Assembly (NCBI RefSeq): GCF_002855515.1
Contig: NZ_PKRP01000002.1
Coordinates: 496,001-560,000, forward strand
Direction of reading: 5' to 3'
Origin: Rhizobium sp. TH135
GTDB lineage: Bacteria > Pseudomonadota > Alphaproteobacteria > Rhizobiales > Rhizobiaceae
DNA length: 64,000 nt
The notes beneath the pieces were generated by a model that saw only the letters and a program-made list of their open reading frames with translations, ran no database searches and had not been told where the DNA came from. The position numbers and the translations under genes were made by a program. Positions 37,689 to 48,640 of the stretch are shown here, piece by piece (positions within the stretch are counted from its first letter, which is position 1; each line of letters begins with the position of its first letter).

Positions 37689-37722
37689 AGACCCGAAGGT
37701 CTTACATCATGTCCATGCCGCC
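37689..37722. repeat. Direct repeat copy A: displaced duplicate of the groEL 3' end
   Basis: This 34-base segment is identical to 37788-37821. It carries, on the minus strand, the codons for Gly-Gly-Met-Asp-Met-Met, the stop and the start of the CTTCGG hairpin that ends groEL. It is outside the gene and 99 bases from the true end. Confidence 0.95.
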
Positions 37723-37723
37723 T

Positions 37724-37759
37724 GTTCAGCGCGCTTGACGCGCTGAACCACTTTAAGTG
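37724..37759. repeat. Two adjoining palindromes between the groEL-end repeats
   Basis: GTTCAGCGCG (37724-37733) pairs with CGCGCTGAAC (37739-37748) around a 5-base loop. Directly next to it, CACTTTAAGTG (37749-37759) is a second palindrome. Such mosaics recall the short palindromic intergenic elements of rhizobial genomes, although I cannot confirm a family. Confidence 0.75.
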
Positions 37760-37786
37760 ATGGGCGGCTTTGATGGACCCGATGGT

Positions 37787-39459
<1,673 letters not shown>

Positions 39460-39510
39460 CTAGCCCATTGTTGACTTGGTTAAAAAGGAAGATGGGTGAT
39501 CGCGCTGAAA

Positions 39511-39807
39511 TCAGCCGATGACGCCCATGATATCGGCTTCCTTCATGATCAGCAGGTCGACGCCATCGAGCTTGACCTCGGTGCCGGACCACTTGCCGAA
39601 CAGGACGCGGTCGCCGACCTTAACGTCGAGAGCAACCTGCTTGCCGCTTTCGTCGCGGGCGCCCGGGCCAACAGCGATGACTTCGCCTTCAGCCGGCTTT
39701 TCCTTGGCAGTGTCAGGAATGATGATGCCGCCCTTGGTCTTTTCTTCGGACTCGACGCGCTTGACTACAACGCGGTCGTGCAGCGGACGGAAATTGGTGC
39801 TTGCCAT
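39511..39807 (-). CDS. groS: 10-kDa co-chaperonin GroES
   Basis: A 98-residue lid of the GroEL chamber. It starts [20 protein letters not shown]; the mobile loop [16 protein letters not shown] and the pattern [16 protein letters not shown] are diagnostic. It is first in the operon, with GAGGGA as ribosome binding site, a CIRCE element 60 bases upstream and a matching promoter. Confidence 0.98.
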   Translation of the reverse strand: MASTNFRPLHDRVVVKRVESEEKTKGGIIIPDTAKEKPAEGEVIAVGPGARDESGKQVALDVKVGDRVLFGKWSGTEVKLDGVDLLIMKEADIMGVIG

Positions 39808-39867
39808 TGTCTAATCCCTCGATCAAATGACACTCGCGATCCCTGGAGGGCATCGCATCGGAATTTG

Positions 39868-39894
39868 TTAGCACTCCCCCCTGGAGAGTGCCAG
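39868..39894 (-). promoter_or_regulatory. CIRCE operator (HrcA site)
   Basis: TTAGCACTC-N9-GAGTGCCAG: the left arm is a perfect CIRCE half and the right arm differs from GAGTGCTAA at two positions. It lies directly downstream of the groES promoter -10 box, over the expected start of transcription, so HrcA would block initiation until heat shock. Confidence 0.9.
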
Positions 39895-39902
39895 CGAGGC
39901 TG

Positions 39903-39931
39903 AGATAAGAACAGCCTGCGGACGAGTCAAG
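39903..39931 (-). promoter_or_regulatory. Promoter of groES-groEL
   Basis: On the minus strand CTTGAC (39931-39926) and TTATCT (39908-39903) are separated by 17 bases, a good housekeeping-type alphaproteobacterial promoter. CTTG is also shared with RpoH promoters. The spacing to CIRCE supports the call. Confidence 0.75.
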
Positions 39932-39958
39932 CGCGCTCGTGAAAAAAGGGACTGCTGC

Positions 39959-41314
39959 ATGCCGGCGAAATCCACCGACATCCACGCAACCGAAGCCTCT
40001 ATCGATGCCTCCGTTTCACCGACATTTCCCGAACTCGTCTCCGCCTTCGCCCGCATCGGCCTGATGTCCTTCGGCGGCCCGGCGGCGCAGATCGCGCTGA
40101 TGCACAAGATCTGCGTCGAGGAAAAGCGCTGGATCAATGAGGATCGCTATCTTCACGCCCTGAACTACTGCATGCTCCTGCCGGGCCCCGAAGCTCAGCA
40201 GCTCGCCACCTATATCGGCTGGTTGCTGCATGGCGTGCGCGGCGGCATCGTCGCCGGCCTGCTCTTCGTCCTCCCAGGGCTGGCGGTCATCCTCGGTCTT
40301 TCCACGCTCTATGCGCTCTATCAGGACACGGGTCTCGTCGCCGGTCTCTTCTTCGGGCTCAAGGCTGCCGTGCTTGCCGTCGTCGTCGAAGCCGTCATCC
40401 GCATCGGCAAGCGGGCCCTGAAGACCGGGTTCCATCGGGGCTTGGCTGCCGCGGCCTTCATCTCTCTGTTCTTCTTCTCCCTGCCATTCCCGCTCGTCGT
40501 GCTTGCCGCTGCCGCAATTGGTCTTGTCCATGCCCGGGGCGTTCCGTCGGCGGCTGGCGAGATTGTGGAAGAGGTAAGCGCGCGGCCACCCCTCCTGCGC
40601 CAGCTTGCGGCACTTCTGTTCTGGATCGGCGTCTGGCTCGCACCATTGCCAATCCTGTGGCTGACCCTTCCCGAAACGGCGCTTCCCGAGGTCCAGACAT
40701 TCTTCTCGAAGATGGCGCTCGTCACCTTCGGCGGCGCGTATGCGGTGCTTGCCTATGTCGCCCAGGTGGCTGTCGATCATTATGCGTGGCTGAAACCCGG
40801 CGAGATGCTCGATGGTCTCGCACTTGCCGAGACGACGCCGGGACCGCTGGTTCTCGTCCTCTCCTATGTCGGCTTCCTGGCTGGCTTCCGTCAGAGCGGG
40901 GCGCTCGATCCGCTCGTCGGCGGCCTGCTCGGTGGTCTCATTGCCGCCTGGGCTACCTTTATCCCGAGCTTCATCTGGATCTTCGCCGGTGCCCCTTATA
41001 TCGAGCGGCTGCGCGGCAACCGACTGCTGAGTGCCGCCCTTTCAGCGATCACCGCCGCGGTGGTCGGCGTCATCCTCAATCTCGCCGTCTGGTTCGCGCT
41101 GCATGTCGTCTTTACCCGGGTGGAGCCGGTCGATCTGGTCAATCTTGGACCGCTGACACTCTCCGTTCCGCAGCCGGTCTGGTCCTCGCTCGACTGGCAG
41201 GCCCTGGTCATCGCCGTCATCTCGGCCGTCATGATCTTCCGCTTCCATCTCGGCATCGGCAAGACGCTGCTCATATCAGGAGCACTCGGGCTGGCGGCCC
41301 GTTTCCTTCTCTGA
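39959..41314 (+). CDS. chrA: Chromate transporter ChrA
   Basis: A 451-residue CHR-family membrane protein with two homologous halves. The first half shows RIGLMSFGGPAAQIALMHK, RYLHALNYCMLLPGPEAQQL and GVRGGIVAGLLFVLPG; the second shows LVTFGGAYAVLAYVAQVAV and ALAETTPGPLVLVLSYVGF. Such long-chain ChrA proteins expel chromate. The ATG has AAGGGA upstream. It is divergent from groES and has no chromate regulator gene nearby. Confidence 0.93.
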   Translation: MPAKSTDIHATEASIDASVSPTFPELVSAFARIGLMSFGGPAAQIALMHKICVEEKRWINEDRYLHALNYCMLLPGPEAQQLATYIGWLLHGVRGGIVAGLLFVLPGLAVILGLSTLYALYQDTGLVAGLFFGLKAAVLAVVVEAVIRIGKRALKTGFHRGLAAAAFISLFFFSLPFPLVVLAAAAIGLVHARGVPSAAGEIVEEVSARPPLLRQLAALLFWIGVWLAPLPILWLTLPETALPEVQTFFSKMALVTFGGAYAVLAYVAQVAVDHYAWLKPGEMLDGLALAETTPGPLVLVLSYVGFLAGFRQSGALDPLVGGLLGGLIAAWATFIPSFIWIFAGAPYIERLRGNRLLSAALSAITAAVVGVILNLAVWFALHVVFTRVEPVDLVNLGPLTLSVPQPVWSSLDWQALVIAVISAVMIFRFHLGIGKTLLISGALGLAARFLL

Positions 41315-41419
41315 CGCTGAAGGCAACGGCTGCCATTTTCGGGCGTCGCGACGCTTGCCCCTTGCCTTGCCGCCCGTCCTTTGCCATGTCACCGGACACA
41401 CATTCAGCAGTCAGGACAG

Positions 41420-42271
41420 ATGATGACCCGCAGCATTACCACCCTCGGCGACGTGACCGACGCTTACGACGTCATTCTCTGCGACGTCTGGGGCGTATTG
41501 CACAACGGCATCGACGCCTTCCCACTCGCCGGCGAAGCCCTGACGGCCGCCCGCGAAAAGGGGCTCACGGTCGTGCTGATCACCAATTCGCCGCGGCCTG
41601 CCATCGGCGTCATCCCGCAGCTGCGCGCCATCGGCGTTCCCGACACGGCCTATGACCGTATCGTCACCTCGGGCGATGTCACCCGCACCCTGATCGCCGC
41701 CGGCCCGAAGAAGGTCTACTTGCTCGGCCCTGAGCGCGACCTCCCGCTCTTCGACGGTCTCGACGTCGAGGTGGTGTCGAAGGAAGAGGCCGATTGCGTC
41801 GTCTGCACCGGCTTCTTCGATGACGAGGTGGAGACGCCGGAAGACTACCGCGACCTGCTGACAGACTTCGTCGCCCGCAAGGTCCCCCTGATCTGCGCCA
41901 ACCCTGATCTGGTCGTCGAGCGCGGCCATCGTATCATCCCCTGCGCCGGCGCCGTTGCCGCCTTCTACACCGCACTCGGTGGCGAGACCCGCATTGCCGG
42001 CAAGCCGCACTCGCCAATCTATGAGGCGACGCTGGCGGCCGCTCGCGAAGCCCGGGGCGAATTCGATAAGTCCCGCGTGCTCGCCATCGGCGACGGCATG
42101 CCGACCGACGTCAAGGGTGCCGTCGATGCCGGCCTCGATCTGCTCTACATCTCGGGCGGCATCCACGCCGCCGACTACGCGACGAACAACGTAACTGATG
42201 AGGCGCGGCTCAAGCTCTTCCTCGACCGCGAGAAGGTCGCGCCGCAATTCTGGATGCACAGGCTGGCATGA
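41420..42271 (+). CDS. HAD-IIA family phosphatase (TIGR01459-like)
   Basis: A 283-residue hydrolase of the NagD-like HAD-IIA class. Motif I is VILCDVWGVLHNG, motif II VVLITNSPRP, motif III the lysine in RIAGKPHSPIYEA, and motif IV LAIGDGMPTDVKGAVDAG. In alphaproteobacteria this subfamily (TIGR01459) commonly precedes ribF, as here (13-base gap), but its substrate is unknown; a flavin-pathway phosphatase role is possible. Start ATG follows AGGA, with a second ATG 3 bases later. Confidence 0.9.
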   Translation: MMTRSITTLGDVTDAYDVILCDVWGVLHNGIDAFPLAGEALTAAREKGLTVVLITNSPRPAIGVIPQLRAIGVPDTAYDRIVTSGDVTRTLIAAGPKKVYLLGPERDLPLFDGLDVEVVSKEEADCVVCTGFFDDEVETPEDYRDLLTDFVARKVPLICANPDLVVERGHRIIPCAGAVAAFYTALGGETRIAGKPHSPIYEATLAAAREARGEFDKSRVLAIGDGMPTDVKGAVDAGLDLLYISGGIHAADYATNNVTDEARLKLFLDREKVAPQFWMHRLA

Positions 42272-42284
42272 GGCGGGACCTGCG

Positions 42285-43265
42285 ATGACCGTCTTTCACC
42301 GCAACGAGAAGAAAGAACCACTGCCGGCTGCCTTGCGCGGCGGCGTGGTGGCGATCGGCAATTTCGATGGCGTGCATCGCGGCCACCAGGCCGTGCTCAA
42401 GCGCGCGCTGGAGCGGGCCGAAACGCTCGGTGTGCCCGCTCTGGTGCTGACATTCGAACCGCATCCGCGCACCGTCTTCAATCCCGACAAGCCGGTCTTC
42501 CGCCTGACGCCGCCGTCCTTGCGCGCGCGCATTCTCGAAGCCATGGGCTTCCATTCGGTGATCGAATATCCCTTCGACCGCGAATTCTCGCAGCGCTCCG
42601 CCGAGGATTTCGTCCAGTCGATCCTTGGTGACTGGCTGGGTGCCCGCGAAGTCGTGACCGGTTTTGACTTCCACTTCGGCAAGGGCAGGGAAGGCGGTCC
42701 CGCCTATCTCATGCAGGCCGGCAGCCGCCACGGCTTCGGCGTCAGCCTCGTCGATGCCTTCCGCGACGAGGGGGCCGAGGTCATCTCCTCGAGCCGCATC
42801 CGCGGCTTGATCGCCGAGGGTGACGTCGCTCAGGCGGCCGGTCTGCTCGGCTATCGCTATACGGTTGAAGCAGAGATCATGAAGGGCCAGCAGGTTGGCC
42901 GCACCCTAGGTTTCCCAACTGCCAACATGCATCTGCCGCCGGAAGCGACGCTCAAGCCCGGCATCTACGCCGTCCGCTTCCGCCGGCCCGATGGCATCAT
43001 CCGCGACGGTGTCGCGAGCTTCGGCTATCGCCCGACCGTCACCAGCAATGGCGATCCCTGGCTCGAAACCTTCGTCTTCGATTTCTCCGGCGATCTCTAC
43101 GGCGAGGTCTGTTCCGTCTCGCTCTTCGGTTTTCTGCGCGACGAGTGGAAGTTCGACGGGCTGGATCCGCTCGTCGCCCAGATCCACAAGGATGCGGAGG
43201 AGGCGAGGGCGCTGCTCGCGGGCGTGTCACCCCTCGGCCCGTTGGACACGGCCATCGCCTTCTGA
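42285..43265 (+). CDS. ribF: Bifunctional riboflavin kinase/FAD synthetase
   Basis: A 326-residue enzyme that phosphorylates riboflavin to FMN and adenylates FMN to FAD. The N-terminal nucleotidyltransferase domain has VVAIGNFDGVHRGHQAVL and TFEPHPRTVF; SSSRIRGLIAEGDV follows at its end. The C-terminal kinase domain has GRTLGFPTANMHLP, LKPGIYAVRF and FLRDEWKFDGLD. The start was chosen for GAGGCGGGA upstream. It is likely co-transcribed with the HAD gene. Confidence 0.96.
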   Translation: MTVFHRNEKKEPLPAALRGGVVAIGNFDGVHRGHQAVLKRALERAETLGVPALVLTFEPHPRTVFNPDKPVFRLTPPSLRARILEAMGFHSVIEYPFDREFSQRSAEDFVQSILGDWLGAREVVTGFDFHFGKGREGGPAYLMQAGSRHGFGVSLVDAFRDEGAEVISSSRIRGLIAEGDVAQAAGLLGYRYTVEAEIMKGQQVGRTLGFPTANMHLPPEATLKPGIYAVRFRRPDGIIRDGVASFGYRPTVTSNGDPWLETFVFDFSGDLYGEVCSVSLFGFLRDEWKFDGLDPLVAQIHKDAEEARALLAGVSPLGPLDTAIAF

Positions 43266-43316
43266 GCAAGGTCACAAGCGTTTTCGGCGATGTGAGTTGC
43301 CGATCCACTCAGCGTC

Positions 43317-43336
43317 ACATATGCATGGCCATATGT
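43317..43336. promoter_or_regulatory. Inverted repeat ahead of the YeeE/YedE genes
   Basis: ACATATG and CATATGT are perfect 7-base arms with a 6-base spacer. The repeat lies 41 bases before the preferred TTG start and 11 before the GTG alternative, so it is placed like an operator. ArsR-type sulfur regulators often control such transporter genes through AT-rich palindromes; the actual regulator is not in the window. Confidence 0.55.
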
Positions 43337-43377
43337 AAGATAGGCCCGTGATCCGACGGGCGAAGCTGGAGACCGCC

Positions 43378-43806
43378 TTGACCGAATTCACCCCCCTGAT
43401 GTCGTTTGCCGGAGGCCTGCTGATCGGGCTCTCGGCGCTGCTCCTGATGCTGACCTGGGGCAGGATTGCCGGCATGACCGCGATCATCGGTGGCATCCTG
43501 CCGCCGCTCGGCTCGGACTGGTCCTGGAAAACAGCCTTCCTCGCCGGCGCGATCCTTGCACCGCTTGCGCTTTCGCTCGGTGGCTACGAGGTCGACTACG
43601 CGGTTCCTGTGTCCACCACAGCTCTCATTGTCGGCGGCCTGATCGCCGGCATCGGCGTCACCTTCGGCTCCGGTTGCACCTCCGGCCACGGCATCTGCGG
43701 CATGGCCCGCCTCTCGCGCCGCTCGATTGCGGCCACCGCCACCTTCATGGCCTTCGCCATCCTCACCGTGTTTCTCACCCGTCACGTCTTCGAGGTCGCG
43801 ATCTGA
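43378..43806 (+). CDS. YeeE/YedE family sulfur transporter, first half
   Basis: A 142-residue membrane protein with about four helices. It contains IGVTFGSGCTSGHGICGMAR, the cysteine motif of the YeeE/YedE (DUF395) family, known in TsuA for thiosulfate uptake. The start may be TTG here (GGAG upstream, MTEFTPLMSF typical) or GTG at 43348. Its stop overlaps the second gene by one base. Together the two small proteins correspond to one full-length permease, as in PmpA/PmpB-type pairs. Confidence 0.88.
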   Translation: MTEFTPLMSFAGGLLIGLSALLLMLTWGRIAGMTAIIGGILPPLGSDWSWKTAFLAGAILAPLALSLGGYEVDYAVPVSTTALIVGGLIAGIGVTFGSGCTSGHGICGMARLSRRSIAATATFMAFAILTVFLTRHVFEVAI

Positions 43807-44249
43807 TGCGCTTCCTCATCGTTTTCCTGATCGGTGCCCTCTTTGGAACCGGCATCGCCCTGTCCGGCATGGCGAACCCCGCCAAGGTCCTAAACTTCTT
43901 CGACCTCGCCGGCAGTTTCGATCCGAGCCTCGCCTTCGTCATGGCCGGTGCGCTCGCGGTGGCCGCCCCCGGCTACGCCTTGCTTTTCCGGATGCGCGAC
44001 AAGCCGCTCTTCGACCAGAGCTTCCGACTGCCCAAAGCGAACACCATTGATGCGAAGCTGGTTGGCGGCTCGGCCGTCTTCGGCATTGGCTGGGGCATTG
44101 CCGGCTTCTGCCCCGGCGCCTCGATCCCCGCACTCGGCCTCGGCCACCCTTCGGCAGCCATCTTTGTGGCCGCTCTGCTCGTCGGCATTCTGATCGCCCG
44201 AAGGCTCGGCAAGGCGGATTTCTTCGCCGACCTTTCACGTTCCGGCTGA
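43806..44249 (+). CDS. YeeE/YedE family sulfur transporter, second half
   Basis: A 147-residue membrane partner with about four helices: MRFLIVFLIGALFGTGIALS, GMANPAKVLNFFDLAG and the cysteine motif IAGFCPGASIPALGLG. It starts within the stop codon of the previous gene (TGATG), indicating translational coupling and equal production of both halves. Thiosulfate or another reduced sulfur compound is the likely substrate by family. Confidence 0.88.
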   Translation: MRFLIVFLIGALFGTGIALSGMANPAKVLNFFDLAGSFDPSLAFVMAGALAVAAPGYALLFRMRDKPLFDQSFRLPKANTIDAKLVGGSAVFGIGWGIAGFCPGASIPALGLGHPSAAIFVAALLVGILIARRLGKADFFADLSRSG

Positions 44250-44347
44250 GCAATGCCCGGTGGCCACGCCATCACCGCTTGACGCCTCGGCCGCATTCAG
44301 ACCTAGTGCGGCCCATCCAATCTCGATACAGCCCGAAAGGCACCCCC

Positions 44348-44587
44348 ATGGCCATGACGCCACGCAGACCCGTAAACCCGAAGGATGCCGCCGAGGCGCT
44401 GTTCAAGCCCGTGAAGAAGCCGGCAGCCCCGGTGGTCGAGCGCCGCGCGGCACCCGACGTCAAGGAACTCGTTTCCATCAAGCTCGACAGCGCCGTCCTC
44501 GCCCATTTCCAGAAGGACGGCCCCGGCTGGCAGGACCGCATCAACGACGCCCTCCGCGCGGTCGTCGAGGCTGACGGCGGCGAGTGA
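44348..44587 (+). CDS. Orphan BrnA-like antitoxin
   Basis: A 79-residue protein. The C-terminal half, LVSIKLDSAVLAHFQKDGPG followed by WQDRINDALRAVV, matches the ribbon-helix-helix region of BrnA antitoxins. The N-terminal half is Pro/Lys-rich. No BrnT toxin is next to it; the flanking genes are a transporter and ileS. It may be a stand-alone DNA-binding repressor or an antitoxin with a distant partner. ATG choice leaves a short, credible N-terminus. Confidence 0.75.
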   Translation: MAMTPRRPVNPKDAAEALFKPVKKPAAPVVERRAAPDVKELVSIKLDSAVLAHFQKDGPGWQDRINDALRAVVEADGGE

Positions 44588-44836
44588 AAGCGGTCATGCG
44601 ACAACCCATCTTGCCCCTTCCTTTTGGCGCGAAAAACCCCTAAAGAACGCGGCCATGACGTATCTTTCGGCGGCCCGGATCATTCGAATTATTGGCCCGG
44701 CCCTCCCGGCGGCTTGAAGAGCTGCGGGAAGGTCCGGGTTTTTGGCGTTGGGTCTGAAAGCCTTAGCGCCCGCTTGCCGCCAATCCATGACATAGTTCCG
44801 CGACCGCTTGAGGTCGCCCCATTCGATGGCTGATCC

Positions 44837-47803
44837 ATGACCGATACCCCTGAAAAGATCGACTACTCCAAGACCCTCTATCTGCCCGAGACCGAATTCC
44901 CGATGCGCGCCGGCCTTCCTCAGAAGGAGCCGGAAATGGCCGCGAAGTGGAAGCAGATGGGCCTTTACAAGAAGCTCCGCGCCTCGGCCGCCGGCCGGGA
45001 GAAATTCGTCCTGCATGACGGCCCGCCCTATGCCAACGGCAACATCCATATCGGCCATGCGCTGAACAAGGTGCTGAAGGACGTCATCACCCGCTCCTTC
45101 CAGATGCGTGGTTTCGATAGCAACTACGTGCCCGGCTGGGATTGCCACGGTCTGCCGATCGAATGGAAGATCGAGGAAAAGTATCGCGAGAAGGGCAAGG
45201 ACAAGAACGAGGTCCCGGTCAACGAATTCCGCAAGGAATGCCGCGAGTTCGCGCAGGGCTGGATCAACATCCAGTCGGACGAGTTCCGCCGTCTCGGCAT
45301 CGAGGGCGATTTCGACAATCCCTACACCACCATGGCCTTCCACTCGGAAGCCCGCATCGCCGGCGAACTCCTGAAGATCGCCATGTCCGGCCAGCTCTAT
45401 CGCGGATCGAAGCCGATCATGTGGTCGGTCGTCGAGCGCACGGCGCTGGCTGAGGCCGAGGTGGAATATGCCGAGGTCGAGAGCGACACCATCTGGGTGA
45501 AGTTCCCGGTAGTGCGCGCGGATCTAGTCGCTTTCGTAGATGACGAAACCATCGACCAAGAGTTGGCGGCTGTCACTGATCGTGAAAATGAACTGAAGAC
45601 CGCCTCCGTCGTCATCTGGACCACCACCCCTTGGACCATCCCGGGCAACCGCGCGATCTCCTACTCCTCGAAGATCGAGTACGGTCTCTATGAGATCACC
45701 GATGCCACCAACGATTTTGGCCCGCAGCCGGGTGAGAAGCTGATTTTCGCCAAGCGCCTCGCCGAAGACGCTGCGACCAAGGCTAAGGTGACCTTTAAGC
45801 TGGTATGCGATGTGACCGCTGCCGACCTCGGCGCGATCACCTGCGCCCATCCGCTGGCCGACCTCGGCTACAACTTCGCCGTTCCGATGCTCGATGGCGA
45901 CCACGTTACCGATGACGCCGGTACTGGCTTCGTCCACACGGCTCCGTCGCATGGCCGCGAAGACTTTGAAGCCTGGATGGCCAATGTCCGTGCGCTCGAA
46001 GCCCGCGGCATCGACGTGAAGATCCCGTTCCCGGTCGATGACGCCGGCTTCTACACCGAGGACGCCCCCGGCTTCGGCCCGTCCGCCGAAGGCGGTGCTG
46101 CCCGCGTGCTCGACGACAACGGCAAGAAGGGCGACGCCAACAAGCGGGTCATGGATGCGCTGATCAAGGCGAACAACCTCTTCGCCCGTGGCCGGATCAA
46201 GCACGAATACCCGCATTCCTGGCGATCTAAGAAGCCGGTCATCTTCCGCAACACGCCGCAGTGGTTCGTCTACATGGACAAGGACTTGGCCGACGGCACG
46301 ACGCTGCGCACCCGTGCGCTCTCCGCCATCGACCAGACCCGCTTCGTGCCATCAGGTGGCCAGAACCGCCTGCGCGCCATGATCGAACAGCGCCCGGACT
46401 GGGTCCTCTCCCGCCAGCGCGCCTGGGGCGTCCCGATCTGCGTCTTCGCCGATGCCGAAGGCAATGTTCTGCAGGATGAAAAGGTCAATGCCCGCATCCT
46501 CGAAGCCTTCGAAGTCGAAGGCGCCGATGCCTGGTTCGCCGAAGGTGCGAAGGAACGTTTCCTGGCCGGCGAGCATGATGGCGACAAGTGGCAGATGGTC
46601 ACCGACATCCTCGACGTCTGGTTCGACTCTGGCTCGACCCACACCTTCACGCTCGAAGACCGCCCGGACCTGAAATGGCCGGCCGATGTCTATCTTGAAG
46701 GCTCCGACCAGCATCGCGGCTGGTTCCATTCGTCGCTGCTCGAAAGCTGCGCCACCCGTGGCCGTGCGCCCTACAACGCTGTCGTCACCCACGGGTTCAC
46801 GATGGCGGAAGACGGCCGCAAGATGTCGAAGTCGCTCGGCAACACGGTGACGCCGCAGGATGTGATGAAGGAATCCGGCGCCGATATCCTGCGTCTCTGG
46901 GTCATGAACACCGACTACTGGGAAGACCAGCGCCTCGGCAAGACGATCATCCAGACCAACATCGACAGCTACCGCAAGATCCGCAACACTGTGCGCTGGA
47001 TGCTCGGCACGCTCGCCCATGACCATGGCGACGAGATCGCCTATGCCGATCTTCCGGAACTCGAAAAGCTGATGCTGCATCGCTTGTCCGAGCTCGATCA
47101 GATCGTCCGCAAGGGCTATGACGAGTTCGACTTCAAGCGCATCGTCCGTGCTTTGTCGGACTTCGCCAATGTCGAGCTCTCGGCCTTCTATTTCGACATC
47201 CGCAAGGACACGCTCTATTGCGACGCCCCGTCGAGCCTGAAGCGCCGCTCGGCCCTCTTCGTCATCCGCAAGCTCTTCGACTGCCTGGTCCTGTGGTTTG
47301 CCCCGATGATGCCGTTCACGACGGAAGAGGCGTGGCTCTCGCGCGATCCGAACGCCGAGTCGGTCCATCTCGAACAGTTCCCGACGGTGCCGGGCGACTG
47401 GTCGAACGAGGCGGTTGCCGAAAAGTGGAAGGGCGTTCGCGCCGTCCGCCGCGCCGTCACCGGTGCCTTGGAAATCGAGCGCAAGGAAAAGCGCATCGGC
47501 TCCTCGCTGGAAGCAGCCCCGGTCGTCCATGTCGCGGATGCAGAGCTCCTGAAGGCTCTCGACGGTCTCGATTTCGCGGAGATCTGCATCACCTCGGATA
47601 TCCAGGTTGTCGCAGGCGAAGGCCCTGATGAAGCCTTCCGTCTCGATGATGGCACCAAGGTCGCCGTAGAGCCGAAGCTCGCCGAAGGCACGAAGTGCGC
47701 CCGCTCCTGGAAGATCACCCGGGACGTCGGCTCCGATCCCGAATACCCCGATGTTTCGGCCCGCGACGCCCAGGCGCTGCGCGAGCTTGCAGCACTCGGA
47801 TAA
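44837..47803 (+). CDS. ileS: Isoleucyl-tRNA synthetase
   Basis: A 988-residue class I synthetase. The HIGH motif is in [13 protein letters not shown] (near residue 70), the KMSKS motif in [15 protein letters not shown] (near 662). The CP1 editing domain lies between ([39 protein letters not shown]). WCHGLP-type sequence [12 protein letters not shown] is also present. It is slightly longer than E. coli IleS because of insertions in the editing domain region around residues 230-260 and 280-320. The 249-base upstream region shows no T-box or recognisable leader. Confidence 0.97.
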   Translation: MTDTPEKIDYSKTLYLPETEFPMRAGLPQKEPEMAAKWKQMGLYKKLRASAAGREKFVLHDGPPYANGNIHIGHALNKVLKDVITRSFQMRGFDSNYVPGWDCHGLPIEWKIEEKYREKGKDKNEVPVNEFRKECREFAQGWINIQSDEFRRLGIEGDFDNPYTTMAFHSEARIAGELLKIAMSGQLYRGSKPIMWSVVERTALAEAEVEYAEVESDTIWVKFPVVRADLVAFVDDETIDQELAAVTDRENELKTASVVIWTTTPWTIPGNRAISYSSKIEYGLYEITDATNDFGPQPGEKLIFAKRLAEDAATKAKVTFKLVCDVTAADLGAITCAHPLADLGYNFAVPMLDGDHVTDDAGTGFVHTAPSHGREDFEAWMANVRALEARGIDVKIPFPVDDAGFYTEDAPGFGPSAEGGAARVLDDNGKKGDANKRVMDALIKANNLFARGRIKHEYPHSWRSKKPVIFRNTPQWFVYMDKDLADGTTLRTRALSAIDQTRFVPSGGQNRLRAMIEQRPDWVLSRQRAWGVPICVFADAEGNVLQDEKVNARILEAFEVEGADAWFAEGAKERFLAGEHDGDKWQMVTDILDVWFDSGSTHTFTLEDRPDLKWPADVYLEGSDQHRGWFHSSLLESCATRGRAPYNAVVTHGFTMAEDGRKMSKSLGNTVTPQDVMKESGADILRLWVMNTDYWEDQRLGKTIIQTNIDSYRKIRNTVRWMLGTLAHDHGDEIAYADLPELEKLMLHRLSELDQIVRKGYDEFDFKRIVRALSDFANVELSAFYFDIRKDTLYCDAPSSLKRRSALFVIRKLFDCLVLWFAPMMPFTTEEAWLSRDPNAESVHLEQFPTVPGDWSNEAVAEKWKGVRAVRRAVTGALEIERKEKRIGSSLEAAPVVHVADAELLKALDGLDFAEICITSDIQVVAGEGPDEAFRLDDGTKVAVEPKLAEGTKCARSWKITRDVGSDPEYPDVSARDAQALRELAALG

Positions 47804-47812
47804 GGAAATGTG

Positions 47813-47846
47813 ACCGGATGATTTGCGCTTTCGTGGGTCATCCGGT
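47813..47846 (+). terminator. Hairpin after ileS, possible terminator
   Basis: ACCGGATGA (47813-47821) pairs perfectly with TCATCCGGT (47838-47846) around a 16-base loop, 10 bases after the ileS stop. No T run follows, so it may be an attenuating or 3'-protecting hairpin. Confidence 0.45.
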
Positions 47847-47939
47847 AAAACTGCCTGAAATTGGCCGAAATCGACCGGCAGGGCTGGTCGCTAGCATTCG
47901 GCATGACTGATGTAACTGCGGCGAGGCTGGTAGGCATTC

Positions 47940-48572
47940 ATGAATTCGGCATATTTGTTCAGAGTTGGCCTCGGTGTGGTTGGTCTTTTCGGCGTGACCG
48001 CTGGCCTGTCTGGCTGCGTCGGCAGCCCGACCTATGGCACCGACAAGACGGCGATGGAGCAGTTGGTGGACGATGTCGGCTCGGCCGTATCGATCGCCCC
48101 GCGCGAGCCTGCCAACAAGGGCACGAAGTACAATCCACGTCCTGACCTCGTGCTTCCCCCGGGCGGCACACAGACCGCAGCGCTCGTCGCGCCGCAGGCA
48201 TCCGTCGCCAGCCGCGAAAACAATCCGGAATGGGTGGAATCGCCGGAAGAGGCGCGCGAACGTCTTGTGGCCGAAGCTGACGCTAACGCCGACAACCCGC
48301 GTTATCGTTCGCCGCTGCTCGCCGGTTACGGCACGGCCGGCACGATGACCGAGACGCAGAAGTGGCAGGCCTTCCGCGATGCCCGCGCGCTGCAGAAGGG
48401 CGCTTATCTCGACCAGCGCCGTCTTCTCTCCGATCCGCCGACCGAATATCGCCAGACCCAGGACGTGGCGCTGACCGATCTCGGTGAACCGGAACAGAAG
48501 AAGGAAAAGCGCCGCAAGAAGGAAGCCAAGGCTGCCCAGCAGAACAGCTCCTGGTGGATGCCCTTCCAATAA
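47940..48572 (+). CDS. Lipoprotein of unknown function
   Basis: A 210-residue protein with a lipobox: the hydrophobic leader MNSAYLFRVGLGVVGLFGVT is followed by LSGC, so lipid is probably attached to that cysteine. The mature part is mostly disordered-looking, with many Ala, Pro and Glu, and ends with a lysine-rich stretch and SSWWMPFQ. Similar lipoproteins follow ileS in other rhizobia. Function unknown. A good terminator lies directly after it. Confidence 0.82.
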   Translation: MNSAYLFRVGLGVVGLFGVTAGLSGCVGSPTYGTDKTAMEQLVDDVGSAVSIAPREPANKGTKYNPRPDLVLPPGGTQTAALVAPQASVASRENNPEWVESPEEARERLVAEADANADNPRYRSPLLAGYGTAGTMTETQKWQAFRDARALQKGAYLDQRRLLSDPPTEYRQTQDVALTDLGEPEQKKEKRRKKEAKAAQQNSSWWMPFQ

Positions 48573-48597
48573 GCGTATTCCGATTTCAAATTTTCCA

Positions 48598-48625
48598 GGG
48601 CAGGGCGGAAACGACCTGCCCTTTT
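48598..48625 (+). terminator. Terminator after the lipoprotein gene
   Basis: GGGCAGG (48598-48604) pairs with CCTGCCC (48615-48621) around a 10-base loop, followed by TTTT. Confidence 0.85.
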
Positions 48626-48640
48626 GCTTGAGGTGTTCCC

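Noticed and set aside
44624..44833. Plus-strand frame of 69 codons just before ileS
   Set aside because: No ribosome binding site and no conserved pattern; probably the untranslated leader of ileS. No T-box structure was found either.
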